Of a DNA stretch of 64,000 nucleotides, positions 22,671 through 33,554 are shown in pieces. Each line of letters begins with the position of its first letter. Position 1 is the first letter of the stretch. Where the stretch lies: the NCBI GenBank assembly GCA_027919835.1, contig JANVFP010000019.1, positions 310,001 to 374,000 of the forward strand. The letters run 5' to 3'. This DNA is from Lentinula raphanica. Its lineage: Eukaryota; Basidiomycota; Agaricomycetes; Agaricales; Omphalotaceae. The notes under the pieces were generated by a model. The model saw only the letters and a program-made list of their open reading frames with translations, searched no databases and was not told where the DNA came from. The position numbers and the translations under genes were made by a program.

Positions 22671-24562
22671 ATGGCTTCGAGTGGGTTAGATGCTTTGTAT
22701 TAGTTCCTACTACTGACTATAGTTCTTCTAGCCTACTTCCCATCATCTCAATCGATTGGCCAGATTGCCTGGCCTTCAGAACGTATCTCCACTCGTCTCT
22801 GCGATAAATGTAATCACTTGATCTACTTGGACGCACCATTACTCGATTTCCACACTATCCTTGAGCGTTCGCGCTCTGGCTATAATCCCACTCCTTCCGA
22901 CCGTAAAGCTTACCTTGGAATGCTTGATGAAGCGCGATATGAGATAGAACGTCGTGAGACAGACCTGCGTCGGCTCCAGGAGATGATTCCAAGACTAGAG
23001 GAACAAATTCAGCTTTTGCAGGCATACGAGGCAGGAATTAAACATATCATTTCCCCCATTCAAAGTCTTCCACTCGAAATTCTGGGCGTAATATTCCAGT
23101 ACGTCTGTTGTGGGAAGGATGCCACAGATATTGCCAATTGGTGCCGTTTTGGATCCAAGAATCGTTTGCCAACCTATGATGTGAGCCGCGTTTGCATCAG
23201 ATGGAATAAATTTGTTACTTCTATGCCTTTGCTCTGGACCTCTTTCGGGTCAAGTAGCTCTAATTCTGTTTCTGATGCTTTTGTGCAAACCTTCATTGAA
23301 CGTTCTCGTTCGAACCTCATCGACTTCAACCTCTCCAATCACACATCAAGCCGCAAATATACTCCCTCGCCTCTGGTTGCGCATTACAATCGCTGGTGCC
23401 ATGTTTCCATAGCTGGTTCGGCTAGTGTCATCATGAATTCATTCTTACTACCCCTTGTCAATAAAGAACCTCTCTCCAACCTGTTATCTCTACGCTTGGA
23501 TCATTGCAACCGGCCCCGACAACTAGTCCAACTTCCCATAATCTTCCCTAGCCTCAAGTTATTGGTTATCCGCGGGCTCAGTGTCATTTTGGGAGTCCTC
23601 ACTATACGGTCACCACCCTCCGCCTTTCAAGAGTGAACTGCACCAATGCATTGTTATTTCTCCACTACTTCCCTAACATTGAGAGCATTGAACTGGGCCA
23701 TATCTCTGCGGGTGATCCACGAAAGTGTGCTCCTGTTGTCTTTGACAAAGCACGGACATTGACTTTGATCTTCCGGCTCGAGAATGCTTTCCTCGCCGTC
23801 ATCAAATTTCCACATCTCACTCGTCTTTCTCTCGACAACAGTCGGATGAAGGAGTTTGAATTCCAGCCAATCCTCTCACTCCTCGACCAGAGTCAATGTG
23901 CTTTGACCAGTCTTAGCATCAAGGATGTGTCAATCCGATATGAAGAGTTACTTCAGCTCTGTCGACGGTTACCCTCTCTGACCCACCTGGATGTTAAAGA
24001 ACCGATAACGATATATCGTAGGGCAAATACAATGAGGTGGACTCTGGAACTCCTGGCTACTCCTCGACACCCTGGGTTGCAGCCTGAAGGTCTTCACAAG
24101 GTGATTGTGGACGAAAAGCCAGTCTCATTGTCCAATGATAACAATGAGAATCTGGAACTCGAACGGGAACTTGATGAGCTGAACATGGGTCAACAAGATC
24201 ATAACGCTGCCGACGCAGATGGGTATCTGTCATATTACGAAAAGGAAGACTATAATCATCGCAATCTCCAAGAACTCTTACTACCACAATTAGTGGAGCT
24301 CAGCTTAGCTCTGCGACCACGCAACAAGTTGCTCCTGGACCTTGTGCATTCGAGACGACCAATGCTCGAATACAGCCCGGAGTCGGACCCAAGGACCCTC
24401 ACCGACCGCGCATGTCTGCAAAAAGTGCATATACGTTATCCCCAACCGCACACTCGAAATCCAAAAGTTCTTGAGCATTTCAAGGCTCTCCAGGAAAGCT
24501 TGAGGCCGTTCGAGAAGGGAGGGTTGGAGGTTGAAATTGAGATCCCAGTGTTAGACAGTTGA
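22671..24562 (+). pseudogene. F-box/LRR-like gene, array copy F4 (frameshifted)
   Basis: Exon 1 is 22671-22680. Exon 2 starts at 22732 and is open to the stop at 23634-23636; homology to the family continues in another frame to 24562. The first frame has RLCDKCNHLIYLDA, a helix, the F-box (SPIQSLPLEILGVIFQYV) and the early leucine-rich part. The break is a single missing base near 23597-23600, where other copies read a GNPQYTVTTL-like segment. The second frame resumes with RVNCTNALLFLHYFPNIESI and runs to the normal tail (FEKGGLEVEIEIPVLDS). A gene finder might bridge the break with an artificial intron. It is a recent pseudogene, or an assembly error if RNA data show one frame. Confidence 0.75.
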
Positions 24563-24706
24563 GATTCGGTGAAAGCACAACTTCTATCATCTGCATCCGA
24601 GCACATAGAATTTTGTACTATATACTTCTATCGATATCTAGTTCATTTTGAGAGAACCAAAGCATCAGGGTTTTTTATTGAGAAGAAAGAGAAGGAAGAT
24701 CATCGA

Positions 24707-24742
24707 TGACCGCACCCGGAATCGAACCCGGGGCGTCGAAAC
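24707..24742 (-). pseudogene. tRNA 3'-half remnant downstream of F4
   Basis: Plus-strand cccggaatcgaacccggggc is a slightly altered T-arm like those after F1-F3. No cognate 5' half is present. Confidence 0.55.
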
Positions 24743-24871
24743 ACGGCGTGCATTCGTGATGGTTCAAATCAACCTTTGCTTCAGCTCTTCCCTTCTTCAC
24801 TCATCTGGAGGCTGGTAGATTCAGGTAACAAGGGTGCTCCTAATAGCTCTGCAACTTTCTTTCGTGCTTCA

Positions 24872-26737
24872 ATGGCTCCGAGTGAGTCAAATGCTTCATA
24901 TCAGTTTTCATTACTGATTATAGTTTTTCTAGCCTACTTCCGGCCGTCTCAATCGATCGCCCAAATTTCCTGGCCTTCAGAACGTATCTCTGCCTGTCTC
25001 TGCGATGAATGCGATTACTCGATCCACTTGGATACACCATCCCTTGATTTTCCAGGAATTCTTGCGCGTACGCGCTCCGGCTACAATCCTACTGCCTCCG
25101 AGCGCATGGCTAACCTCGGAATACTTCAAAAAACCCGATCCGAGATAGATCGTCGTGAAAGTGAGCTGCTTCGGTTGCAAACCGCGATGAAAAAGCTGGA
25201 GGAACAGCAAAAGCTCCTGCAAGCATACGAGGTGGGAATCAGACACCTGAGTTCCCCCATACAAAGTCTTCCGCTCGAAATACTGGGCTTGATTTTCCAA
25301 TACGTCTGCTGTGGCAACGATGCCAAGCATATTGCCAACAAGTACACTCACAGCCGTGGATTCAGAGTCAGACCTCGTTTACCAAGCTTCGATGTGAGCG
25401 GCGTTTGCTTCAAATGGTACAATGTCGTCACCTCAACGCCTATGCTCTGGACCTCTTTTGGCCATGACGAGTACAATCCTGTTTCCCAAGCTCTGGTCCA
25501 AATCTTCCTTGAACGTTCTCGTTCGAACTTCATTGACTTCAGCCTCACTGACTGGCGTAGTCCTCCGATTCCTATGAGGGCCGTCAGGAAAGTGGCTGTC
25601 CCCAGCCTGATGGAGGAAGTTGATTACCTTCCGTCCCCTGTCATTGCGCATTGCAATCGTTGGCGTCATGCGCTCATCGCCGGCCAGTTTGAATTCTTAT
25701 GTGACTCATTCTTAGAACCCCTTATGGAAAACAATGAAACTCCTTCCAACTTAATATCTCTAGACTTAGAATGCCGCCAGTTTGAAGCCTATAATTCACC
25801 CCTCATCGAATTTCCCATAGTCTTCCATAGCCTCAAGTCGTTAGTTATCCGTGGGCTCAATCTCAGTTTCGGAAACCCTCAATATACAGTCACTACCCTC
25901 TGTCTATCGAACGTGACTTGCATCAATGCGTTGTCATTCCTCCAGAACTTCCCCAACATCGAGCGCCTCACAGTGGGTAAAATCGCTGAGGATGATCTCT
26001 CAACATATGACCCTCTTGTCTTCAACAGAGTACTGACTCTGACTCTGAAATTCCCTCTCAAAAGCGGTTTCCTCACTGCTATCAAATTTCCGTGTCTCCA
26101 CTATCTCTATCTTGACAATTCGGAGGACGCAAAGTTCGAATCCCACTCAGTTCTTTCATTCTTTGATCAGGACTGTTGTTCTTTGACCAGTCTGAGCATT
26201 GAAGAGATGTCATTCTGCTATGAAGAGTTGCTTCAGCTCTTTCGGCGACTACCCTCACTTACCCGGCTGAACGTCGAGGAACCGAGAACCGCCGTATCTC
26301 CTGAAGCCGATACAATGCGGTGGGTTCTTGAGCTCCTAGCTGCTCCTCGACACCTTCGTTTGCAGGGGCTCCAAAAGACCAAACAGGAAGATGAGAGTCA
26401 TCATGCAGATGGTTCTCTGTCAGATGATGACAACTTGGAAGTCCATGGTCGCGGCCTCCAAGAGTTCTTACTCCCGCAGTTGGCCAAACTCAGCCTGTAT
26501 CTGAAACCACGCAACGAGTTGCTCCTAGACCTTGTACGTTCCAGACGACCAAGACTCCAGACGAGCCCTGGGAAAGGCTCTACCGACCGTAGTTGTCTGC
26601 GAACACTGAGTGTACGTTATCGGCAAGTATATGATTCTGATGGCAAAAAGGACACAGTTCGAGAGCATCTCAAGGTCCTTAAAAACAGCTTGAGGCCATT
26701 CAAGAAGGAAGGATTGAATGTCAAAATCAAGTCCTAG
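24872..26737 (+). CDS. F-box/LRR-like protein, array copy F5 (intact)
   Basis: Exon 1 is 24872-24881 and exon 2 is 24933-26737; 604 aa. It starts MAPTYFRPSQSIAQISWP, then CLCDECDYSIHLDT, a coiled-coil-like segment (LLRLQTAMKKLEEQQKLLQ), the F-box (SPIQSLPLEILGLIFQYV, then VSGVCFKWYNVVTSTPMLW), the leucine-rich region and a tail KPRNELLLDLVRSRRP. It is more divergent than F2/F3. A 25-residue insertion (with SPPIPMRAVRKVAVPSLMEE) follows the first leucine-rich unit, and the C-terminal end reads KEGLNVKIKS instead of the usual IEIPVLD. The frame is uninterrupted. Confidence 0.86.
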   Translation: MAPSESNASYQFSLLIIVFLAYFRPSQSIAQISWPSERISACLCDECDYSIHLDTPSLDFPGILARTRSGYNPTASERMANLGILQKTRSEIDRRESELLRLQTAMKKLEEQQKLLQAYEVGIRHLSSPIQSLPLEILGLIFQYVCCGNDAKHIANKYTHSRGFRVRPRLPSFDVSGVCFKWYNVVTSTPMLWTSFGHDEYNPVSQALVQIFLERSRSNFIDFSLTDWRSPPIPMRAVRKVAVPSLMEEVDYLPSPVIAHCNRWRHALIAGQFEFLCDSFLEPLMENNETPSNLISLDLECRQFEAYNSPLIEFPIVFHSLKSLVIRGLNLSFGNPQYTVTTLCLSNVTCINALSFLQNFPNIERLTVGKIAEDDLSTYDPLVFNRVLTLTLKFPLKSGFLTAIKFPCLHYLYLDNSEDAKFESHSVLSFFDQDCCSLTSLSIEEMSFCYEELLQLFRRLPSLTRLNVEEPRTAVSPEADTMRWVLELLAAPRHLRLQGLQKTKQEDESHHADGSLSDDDNLEVHGRGLQEFLLPQLAKLSLYLKPRNELLLDLVRSRRPRLQTSPGKGSTDRSCLRTLSVRYRQVYDSDGKKDTVREHLKVLKNSLRPFKKEGLNVKIKS

Positions 26738-27116
26738 TCTACCAACGGTTAGATCTATGGTTACATATAGTACAATTCATGCCATACATCAACACGCATA
26801 CGCTGTGGATTCCTGTACATATTGAAATTACACATTTGGTGACTTCCACAAACGACAGACTCAAATTTTCGGAGAGGACAAAGGTCCTGTGAGTTCGGTT
26901 ATCAGTAAATCAGAATCTCGGTATGCGGCAAAGTTCCCTCAGGTTCCCTCCCATTACTCTTTGTGACCGTGACTAAGTATCGCAGTACCTCGTGCCATAT
27001 CATGCAGGTATCATGCATCCTCCGTCACGATCTATCAGGATCTATCCATCCAACAACCTTCACCGTCTGGTGGTTATTTCTTGCCAGGGCTCGATTATCT
27101 AGTTTGCTTCTGTACC

Positions 27117-28982
27117 ATGGCCGCTCTGAGTGAGCTGATCCTTTTCGTTTCGTTCCTTCTGCTGATCATTTTCCAGGCTGCCTCCCATTATCTCAGTCTG
27201 AGGCTATTGCCCAGATTGCTTTGCCTCAGGTTACAGAACATACCATCCCACCGCGTCTCTATGATAGTTGTAATCAGTCGATCCACTTGGATCTTCCATC
27301 AAACGACGTTGACGAAATTCTCGAGCGTTCGCGCTCTGGCTATAATCCTTCTGCTAATTCCGAGCGCGAAACTTACGTTGGAATGCTCGATGAAGCACGA
27401 TATGAGATTGAACGTTGTCGCTCGGAGCTGCGTCGGCTAGAGAAACAGCAGAGGCTTCTGCAGACGTACTATGAGGCGGGTATCAGAAACATACTTTCCC
27501 CTATCCACAGTCTCCCACTGGAGATTCTGGGTTTGATTTTCCAATACGTCTGTTGTGGAAAAGATGCCAGAGATGTCGCCAATGACTACCACTTCTGCCC
27601 GTTTGGAATTAAGCTTGAACTTCAGCGTTTGCCAACCTTCGACGTGAGCGGTGTTTGTATCAGGTGGCATCGAATAGTCGCCTCTATGCCTGTTCTTTTG
27701 AACCCATGGCTGCGATCCCAAATCTCAATCGCTGGTCCGCACTTTCCTGGAACGTTCCCGCTTGGATCTTGTTGACTTCCGACGCAGCGACAACCGAACA
27801 ATACATAGCGAATTTTCTCCGTCTCCTCTGGTTGCTCATTGCAATCGCTGGCGCCATGTGTGCATTACCGGCACATTTTCGTTTCTGTTTGAATCATTCT
27901 TAAAACCCCTTTTCAAATGCAGAGAGACTCCTTCCAACTTAATATCGCTAGAATTGGAATGCTACGGATCCCATTCCTTCAAATTTCCCCTCGTCTTTCC
28001 TAGCATCAAGACTTTGGTTCTCAGTGGGGTTACTCTTAATTTTGAGACCCCTCATCATACAGTAACAACCTTATGTCTGTCGAAAGTGACTTGCAATGTT
28101 GCACTGTCATTGCTTCCACACCTTCCCAACATCGAGAATCTCAAAGTAGAGAGTATCAATTCGAAGCAGGGGGATGATTCACCGGCATCTGCTCCCATCG
28201 TCTTGAACAAGATGCAAAGTCTGATTCTGATGTATTCCATCGAAAATGATTTCCTCACTCCGATCAGGTGTCCACACCTTGCCTCCCTCAGTCTTTGCGA
28301 CAATCGTCGCGATTTTGAAGATTCTCAGTTCGAGTCGATGATTTCACTCATCAATCAGTCTGAGGCTGGTCTAACCCACCTCACGTTGAAAAACATGTCG
28401 ATACATCGCGAAGAATTATCACAACTCTTTCGACTGGTACCCTGCTTGACTTACTTGGAAGCTGAAGAGCTGTTAACACCCGGCATCCAAATGAGCGATA
28501 CAGTTGGGTGGATTCTAGAGCTCTTAGCTGCTCCTCGACGCCTTGCTATCCAGGGAGCAAGTGATATGTCAGATTCTTCTGCCGAGGGAGACGTAGATGA
28601 GGAGAGCAGATCGGATGAGGGTTTGGAGTCGGAGCAGGTAGACGAGGATGGATCAGACGAGGATCTTCTCCCGTTGGCACGCAATCTCCAGGAGCTCGTA
28701 CTTCCACAGTTGGTCGAGCTCCGTCTAGGTCTCAAACCACGCAATGAGTTGCTTCTTGACGTTGTGCGCTCGAGGCGACCAATACTCGAGAACAGTCTTG
28801 AGCCCACCGACCGTCGCGCCTGCCATTTGCAAACGTTACATATACATTATCCCTATCATTTTGTAACGAGACGAGATCAGGTGGACTGTAAACAGTTTGA
28901 GGCCCTCCAGACAAGCCTTGAGCCATTCAAGGAGGGTGGGTTGGACGTTGAAATCGAGTTTCCAGTTACAAAACTTTTCTGA
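27117..28982 (+). pseudogene. F-box/LRR-like gene, array copy F6 (11-nt deletion)
   Basis: Exon 1 is 27117-27129 (13 nt, one codon longer than in the other copies) and exon 2 starts at 27177. The first frame carries RLYDSCNQSIHLDL (first and second cluster cysteines lost), a shortened helix and the F-box (SPIHSLPLEILGLIFQYV), then ends at 27775. Aligned with F7, 11 nt are missing around 27690-27710, which removes the conserved LWTSFG block and shifts the frame. The leucine-rich part continues in another frame from about 27710 to 28982 (SPSPLVAHCNRWRHVCITG ... FKEGGLDVEIEFPVTKLF). It has an acidic linker (DEESRSDEGLESEQVDEDG). This looks like a true pseudogene rather than a sequencing slip. 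Confidence 0.75.
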
Positions 28983-29125
28983 TTTCTAAATTGTTCGATA
29001 TCTGCCACTTACCACGAATCAGTAAATATCACTGAAAGAGGATCTACACACTGCGTACCAGGTACAATATATTCTTTCGGTACTTCGTCTAGTGAATTCA
29101 AGAAAAAACAAACTTCTTGAAGAAA

Positions 29126-29161
29126 AAGGGCCAGCGGGGGGATTGAACCAGAGATGTCGAT
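29126..29161 (-). pseudogene. tRNA-Pro-like remnant downstream of F6
   Basis: Plus-strand aaagggccagcggggggattgaacca...gtcga aligns base by base, with substitutions, to the 3' half of the intact tRNA-Pro at 35544-35629 (aaagggcctgaccgggaattgaaccc...gtcga). The stem pairing is lost. Confidence 0.6.
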
Positions 29162-29249
29162 AGGTTTCGCCATAAGTACTTACGTAAAATATTTTCATGC
29201 ATTTCAAATATTTCAAATACCCAGACTTGCTCTTGAACGTTGAACTTCG

Positions 29250-31203
29250 ATGGAATCGAGTGGGTTCAATGATTTCTGTTCATTCATGTCGCCATTGACG
29301 GGTTTCTAGGCTGCTTCTCATCGACTCGATCTATTGCCCAGATAACTTGGCCTACAAAGCAAATTTCAACGCGTCTTTGTGATAAATGTGATCACTCAGT
29401 CCACTTGGATGCCCAATTACTCGATTTCCATGACGTTCTTGCGCGTTCGCGCTCTGGATACAACCCTACCGCTTCAGAACGCCTAATTTACCTTGCAAAG
29501 CTCGAAGAAACGCGATGTGAGATAGATCGTCACGAAAAAGAACTCCGTCGGTTGCGGGAGGTGACTCAAAAGCTAGAGGAACAGCAGAGGCTTCTGCAGG
29601 CATTTGAGGGGGTATCAAACGTATGATTTCCCCTATCCAAAGTCTGCCGTTGGAGATACTAGGTGTGATTTTCCAATACGTCTGTTGCGGAAAAGATGCC
29701 ACAGATATTGCCAACAACTACAATTTTCGCCCCTATGAAACTAAGCGCCGTTTGCCAACCTTCGATGTGAGCAGTGTTTGCATCAGGTGGCACCGACTTG
29801 TCACTTCAATGCCTATTCTCTGGACTTCTTTTGGGAACGATGGCTTCAATTCCAAATCTCAATCCCTGGTCCTAACTTTCCTTGAACGCTCCCGTTCGAA
29901 CCTTGTCGACTTCCGACTCAGCAACAACACAGTACTACAGAGAGGATTTCCTCCGTCCCCTCTAGTTTCCCATTGCAATCGCTGGCGCCATGTGTCCATT
30001 GCCGGCACATTCTTGTTCGTGTCCAAAGCATTCTTAGAGCCCCTTGTTAACTGCGGCGAAACTCCTTCCAACATGATGTCACTAGATTTGGAATGCGATT
30101 CATCTCACTCCTTCGAGATTCCCATCGTCTTTCCTAGCCTCGAGTCCTTGGTTCTCCGTGGGTTCATTCTTGGTTTCGAAACCCCTCAATACACGGTGAC
30201 AACCTTATCTCTGTCCAAGGTGACTTGCAATGATGCATTGTCGATTCTCGTTCACCTTCCCAATGTTGAGAGTCTCAAGGTGGAGGATATCAGACAGGAT
30301 GATATAGAGGATGATCCACCTGTTCCCCTTGTTTTAAACAAGATGCAGACTCTGACTCTACTGTATCCCGTTTGGAATGACTTCCTCACTTCGATCAAAT
30401 GCCCACACCTTGCCTCTCTCTGTCTTTGCAACAATCGCGATTTCAAAAGGTTCGAATCCCGCGCAACACTTTCACTCCTCGATCAGAGTGACTGCGCTCC
30501 AACCTATCTCTCCTTGCAAAACATGTCGATACATCGCGAGGAATTGCTTCGGCTTCTTCGACTGGTGCCTTCCCTAACTCACCTGGACGTTGAAGAGCCG
30601 ATAACGTTTTTCTATATCGCTGATACGGTTGGATGTATGCTTGACCTCCTAGCTGCTCCTCGGCACCTTGGCTTGCAGGAAAGGAACGAGATTTCCGATT
30701 CATCTGGGGATGGAGATTTAGGTGGTGATGCAAGTCATAGCGACACAGATGAGGACTCGGAGTCGGATCCGGGGCAAGAAGGTGAGGATGGTTCAGACGA
30801 GGATGGATCAGATGAGGACTCGGAGTCGGAATCGGAGCAAGAAGATGAGGATGGATCAGATGAGGACTCGGAGTCGGAATCGGAGCAAGAAGGTGAGGAT
30901 GGATCAGATGAGGATGACCTCCAGGAGCTATTACTCCCGCAGTTGGTTGAGCTCAACCTAAGTCTCAAACCACGCAATGAGTTGCTTCTTGACGTTGTGC
31001 GTTCGAGACGACCGATGCTCATGAACAGCCTTGGGCATTCCACCGATCGCACCTGGTTGCGAACGCTACGTATGCGTTACCCGAATCCGTTTGTTCGAAC
31101 CCAGCTGGTCCCGGAACAGTTCGAGGCCCTCCAGAAAAGCCTGAAGCCGTTCAAGGAGGAGGGGTTGGATGTTGAGATCAAGATTCCAGTGTTAGACGTT
31201 TGA
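29250..31203 (+). pseudogene. F-box/LRR-like gene, array copy F7 (1-nt frameshift in G run)
   Basis: Exon 1 is 29250-29259; exon 2 starts at 29310. The first frame (RLCDKCDHSVHLDA, helix RRLREVTQKLEEQQRLLQ) ends at 29626. The F-box and everything after it continue in another frame (SPIQSLPLEILGVIFQYV to FKEEGLDVEIKIPVLDV, stop at 31203). The break lies at about 29606-29612, where F7 reads gagggggtatc and the other copies read gaggcgggyatc: one base is missing in a G run. The acidic linker is the longest in the array and made of 48-nt repeats. If the missing base is a sequencing error, this is a complete gene of about 630 aa; if not, translation could only restart at the in-frame ATG at 29623. 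Confidence 0.75.
30763..30915 (+). repeat. 48-nt acidic tandem repeat in F7
   Basis: Two almost identical 48-nt units (30811-30858 and 30859-30906) and a degenerate third before them encode DEDSESESEQE(G/D)EDGS. They lie in the acidic linker between the leucine-rich region and the C-terminal tail, which other array members have in shorter, non-repeated form. Confidence 0.85.
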
Positions 31204-31323
31204 GACACAGGTACTATGAATCTATATTTTTATAAGATATTTACACCATGTACTATGTACAATATAACCATCTTGTACTACTGTAGCCTTTTGGAAAATT
31301 CCAAAGAAATAATGAACTTCGAA

Positions 31324-31352
31324 GAGGGCGCGACTGGGAATTGAAATATTGA
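31324..31352 (-). pseudogene. tRNA-Pro-like remnant downstream of F7
   Basis: Plus-strand agggcgcgactgggaattgaaa resembles the 3' end of the intact tRNA-Pro (agggcctgaccgggaattgaac) but is decayed beyond the T-arm. It occupies the same position relative to F8 as the other remnants do to their genes. Confidence 0.45.
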
Positions 31353-31423
31353 GCAGGATGTGCTTACGAAAGGAGCCCCTTTCACCCTCTTTCCTCAAAA
31401 CTTGCTTTTGAGCTTGAACTACG

Positions 31424-33333
31424 ATGGATTCACGTGGGTTCAACAGTATCTTTGGTTCGTTCCTACAACTAATGATGGTCTTTCAGGCTATTTCACACCA
31501 TCGCATTCTATTGCTCAGATCCCTTCGCCTACAAACCGTATCTCAACCTGCCTATGTGAAAAATGTGGCCATACAATCCTTTTCGATGCAAGTCCATTCG
31601 ACCTCCATGAAATTCTTGAGCACGCGCGCTCTGGCTACACCCCTACCAGCTCCGAACGCGTCGCTTATTTGGGAAAGCTTGAAGAAGCTCGACACGAGAT
31701 AGAACGTTTTGAAATCGAGCTGCGGCGGTTGCGGGAGGTGACGCAAAAGTTAGAGGAACAACAACGATTCCTCCAGGCATACGTGGCGGGCATCCAACAT
31801 ATAACTTCCCCTATCCAACGTCTTCCGCTGGAGATCCTTGGCATAATCTTCCGATACGTTTGTTGTGGGAAGGACGCCACGGATATTGTCAATAACTACC
31901 AGACCAGTGGCCCTTACGCACTCACTACTCGATTGCCCACCCTCGATGTGAGCAGCGTCTGCTCCAGATGGTATAAGTTTGTCACATCGACACCTATTCT
32001 CTGGACCTCTTTCGGGCATGATGACGACAGTTTTGTTTCTCGAAATCTGGTCCGAACGTTCCTCAAGCGCTCTCGCTCAAAGCTGATAAACTTCAGAGTC
32101 AGTGACGATCCGTCAAACAGTTTCTTTTATCCGACCCCTTTGGTTTCCCATTGTGATCGCTGGTACCATGGATCCATCGCTGGCTCGTTTGCGTTCGTTA
32201 ACGAAGTGTTTTTCGAACCTCTTGTACAATACGGTGCAAGTGCATCTAACCTCAGGTCACTTGAACTAGATTGTTATGCCCGCGAACTCTTGGAGTTACC
32301 CACTGCACTCTTCCCAAGCCTCGAAACTTTGGTTCTCCGAGGGATCATCCTTGATTTCGAGACCCCTCGATATACGGTCACTACCCTCCACCTCACAAAA
32401 GTGACTTACTTTGATGCGTTGTCATTTCTCTCGACCTTTCCCAACCTCGAGAACCTCAAAATGGAATATATTTACTCGGAGTTGTCGGATACACCAACAT
32501 TTGCTCCCATTGTTTTCGACAAGATGCAGACTTTAATTTTGAGTCTTCCTCTTGCGAGTGGTTTCCTCACTACGCTCAAATTCCCGCATCTTGTCCATCT
32601 CTATCTTTGCTACTCCAACGATCTCGGATACGTTGGCAATGGTACTCAAACGATCTTTTCACTCCAAACCACGTTGTCGATCCTCGATCAGGACTTCTGT
32701 GATCTGACCCATCTTAGCATTCAAGCCATGTTGCTACGCTATGATGAGGTAGCCGAGCTCTTTCGACTGGTACCTTCGTTGACCCACCTGGATGCTGCAG
32801 AATCGATAACAAGATCTCGTAGGCTCGATACGATCAGATGGATTTTAGAGCTGCTGGCTGGTCCTCAACACCCCGGCTTGCCGTTAGCAATGGCAACGCC
32901 AGAGATAGATGTGGATGAAGACATAAACTCATCGTTCGATAGCGATGATGATAGCGATATGGACGAAGAATCGAATTCCGAACAAGTAGATGAGGAAGAT
33001 CACAACGGCGACCTCCAGGAACCATTACTGCCGCGGTTGGTTGCGCTCAACTTGAGTATGAGACCGCGCAACAGATTGCTTCTGGATGTTGTGCGTTCGA
33101 GACAACAGATACTCGAAGATACCCCTGGGGCCCGTGCTTGTTTGCGAAAGTTGCGTATACGTCATCCCCATAGGTTTGCTCGATATTGGAAGATATCTCC
33201 GCATTTTGAGGCCCTTCAGAAGAGTTTGGAGCCGTTTGAGGAAAAAGGGTTGGATGTTGACATCGAGATGCCGGTGGCCTGGGTCGCTGTTCCCACTCCT
33301 CCGCATACCTATGACTTCCTCGATGATTTTTAG
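31424..33333 (+). CDS. F-box/LRR-like protein, array copy F8 (intact)
   Basis: Exon 1 is 31424-31433 and exon 2 is 31487-33333; 618 aa. It starts MDSRYFTPSHSIAQIPSP, then CLCEKCGHTILFDA, a coiled-coil-like helix (RRLREVTQKLEEQQRFLQ), the F-box (SPIQRLPLEILGIIFRYV, then VSSVCSRWYKFVTSTPILW), the leucine-rich region with a 10-15 residue insertion (VGNGTQTIFSLQTT), an acidic linker (DSDDDSDMDEESNSEQVDEE) and the tail RPRNRLLLDVVRSRQQ. The last ~15 residues (VAVPTPPHTYDFLDDF) differ from the family's IEIPVLD ending. The frame is clean. Confidence 0.86.
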
Positions 33334-33415
33334 ATAGTTTCTCTTCAACTTGAAGTTACAGAAAGAATACAATCACAAATTTCGAAAGATTCGCATGAGA
33401 GGCGCAAATTCAGAA

Positions 33416-33462
33416 ATGGTAGACTGGGATTCGAACTTAGGACCTCTGAACGCATGCTTTGT
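33416..33462 (-). pseudogene. tRNA-like remnant downstream of F8
   Basis: Read on the minus strand it has a T-arm-like piece (aggtcctaagttcgaatccca) next to a partial anticodon-arm-like sequence (gcatgcgttcag), but no D-arm and no matching acceptor. It is in the same position as the other remnants. Confidence 0.45.
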
Positions 33463-33554
33463 TGGTAAGCGCTGTTGAATATATGCTACTTCCTTCCTTC
33501 ACCTGGTATTTCTCTACCCTCTATGTAGCTCTCTTAACCAGGCTTTGTATCACA

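Noticed and set aside
23585..23640. An intron bridging the two frames of F4
   Set aside because: A one-base deletion relative to all other copies explains the shift exactly and keeps the conserved residues; an intron would remove them.
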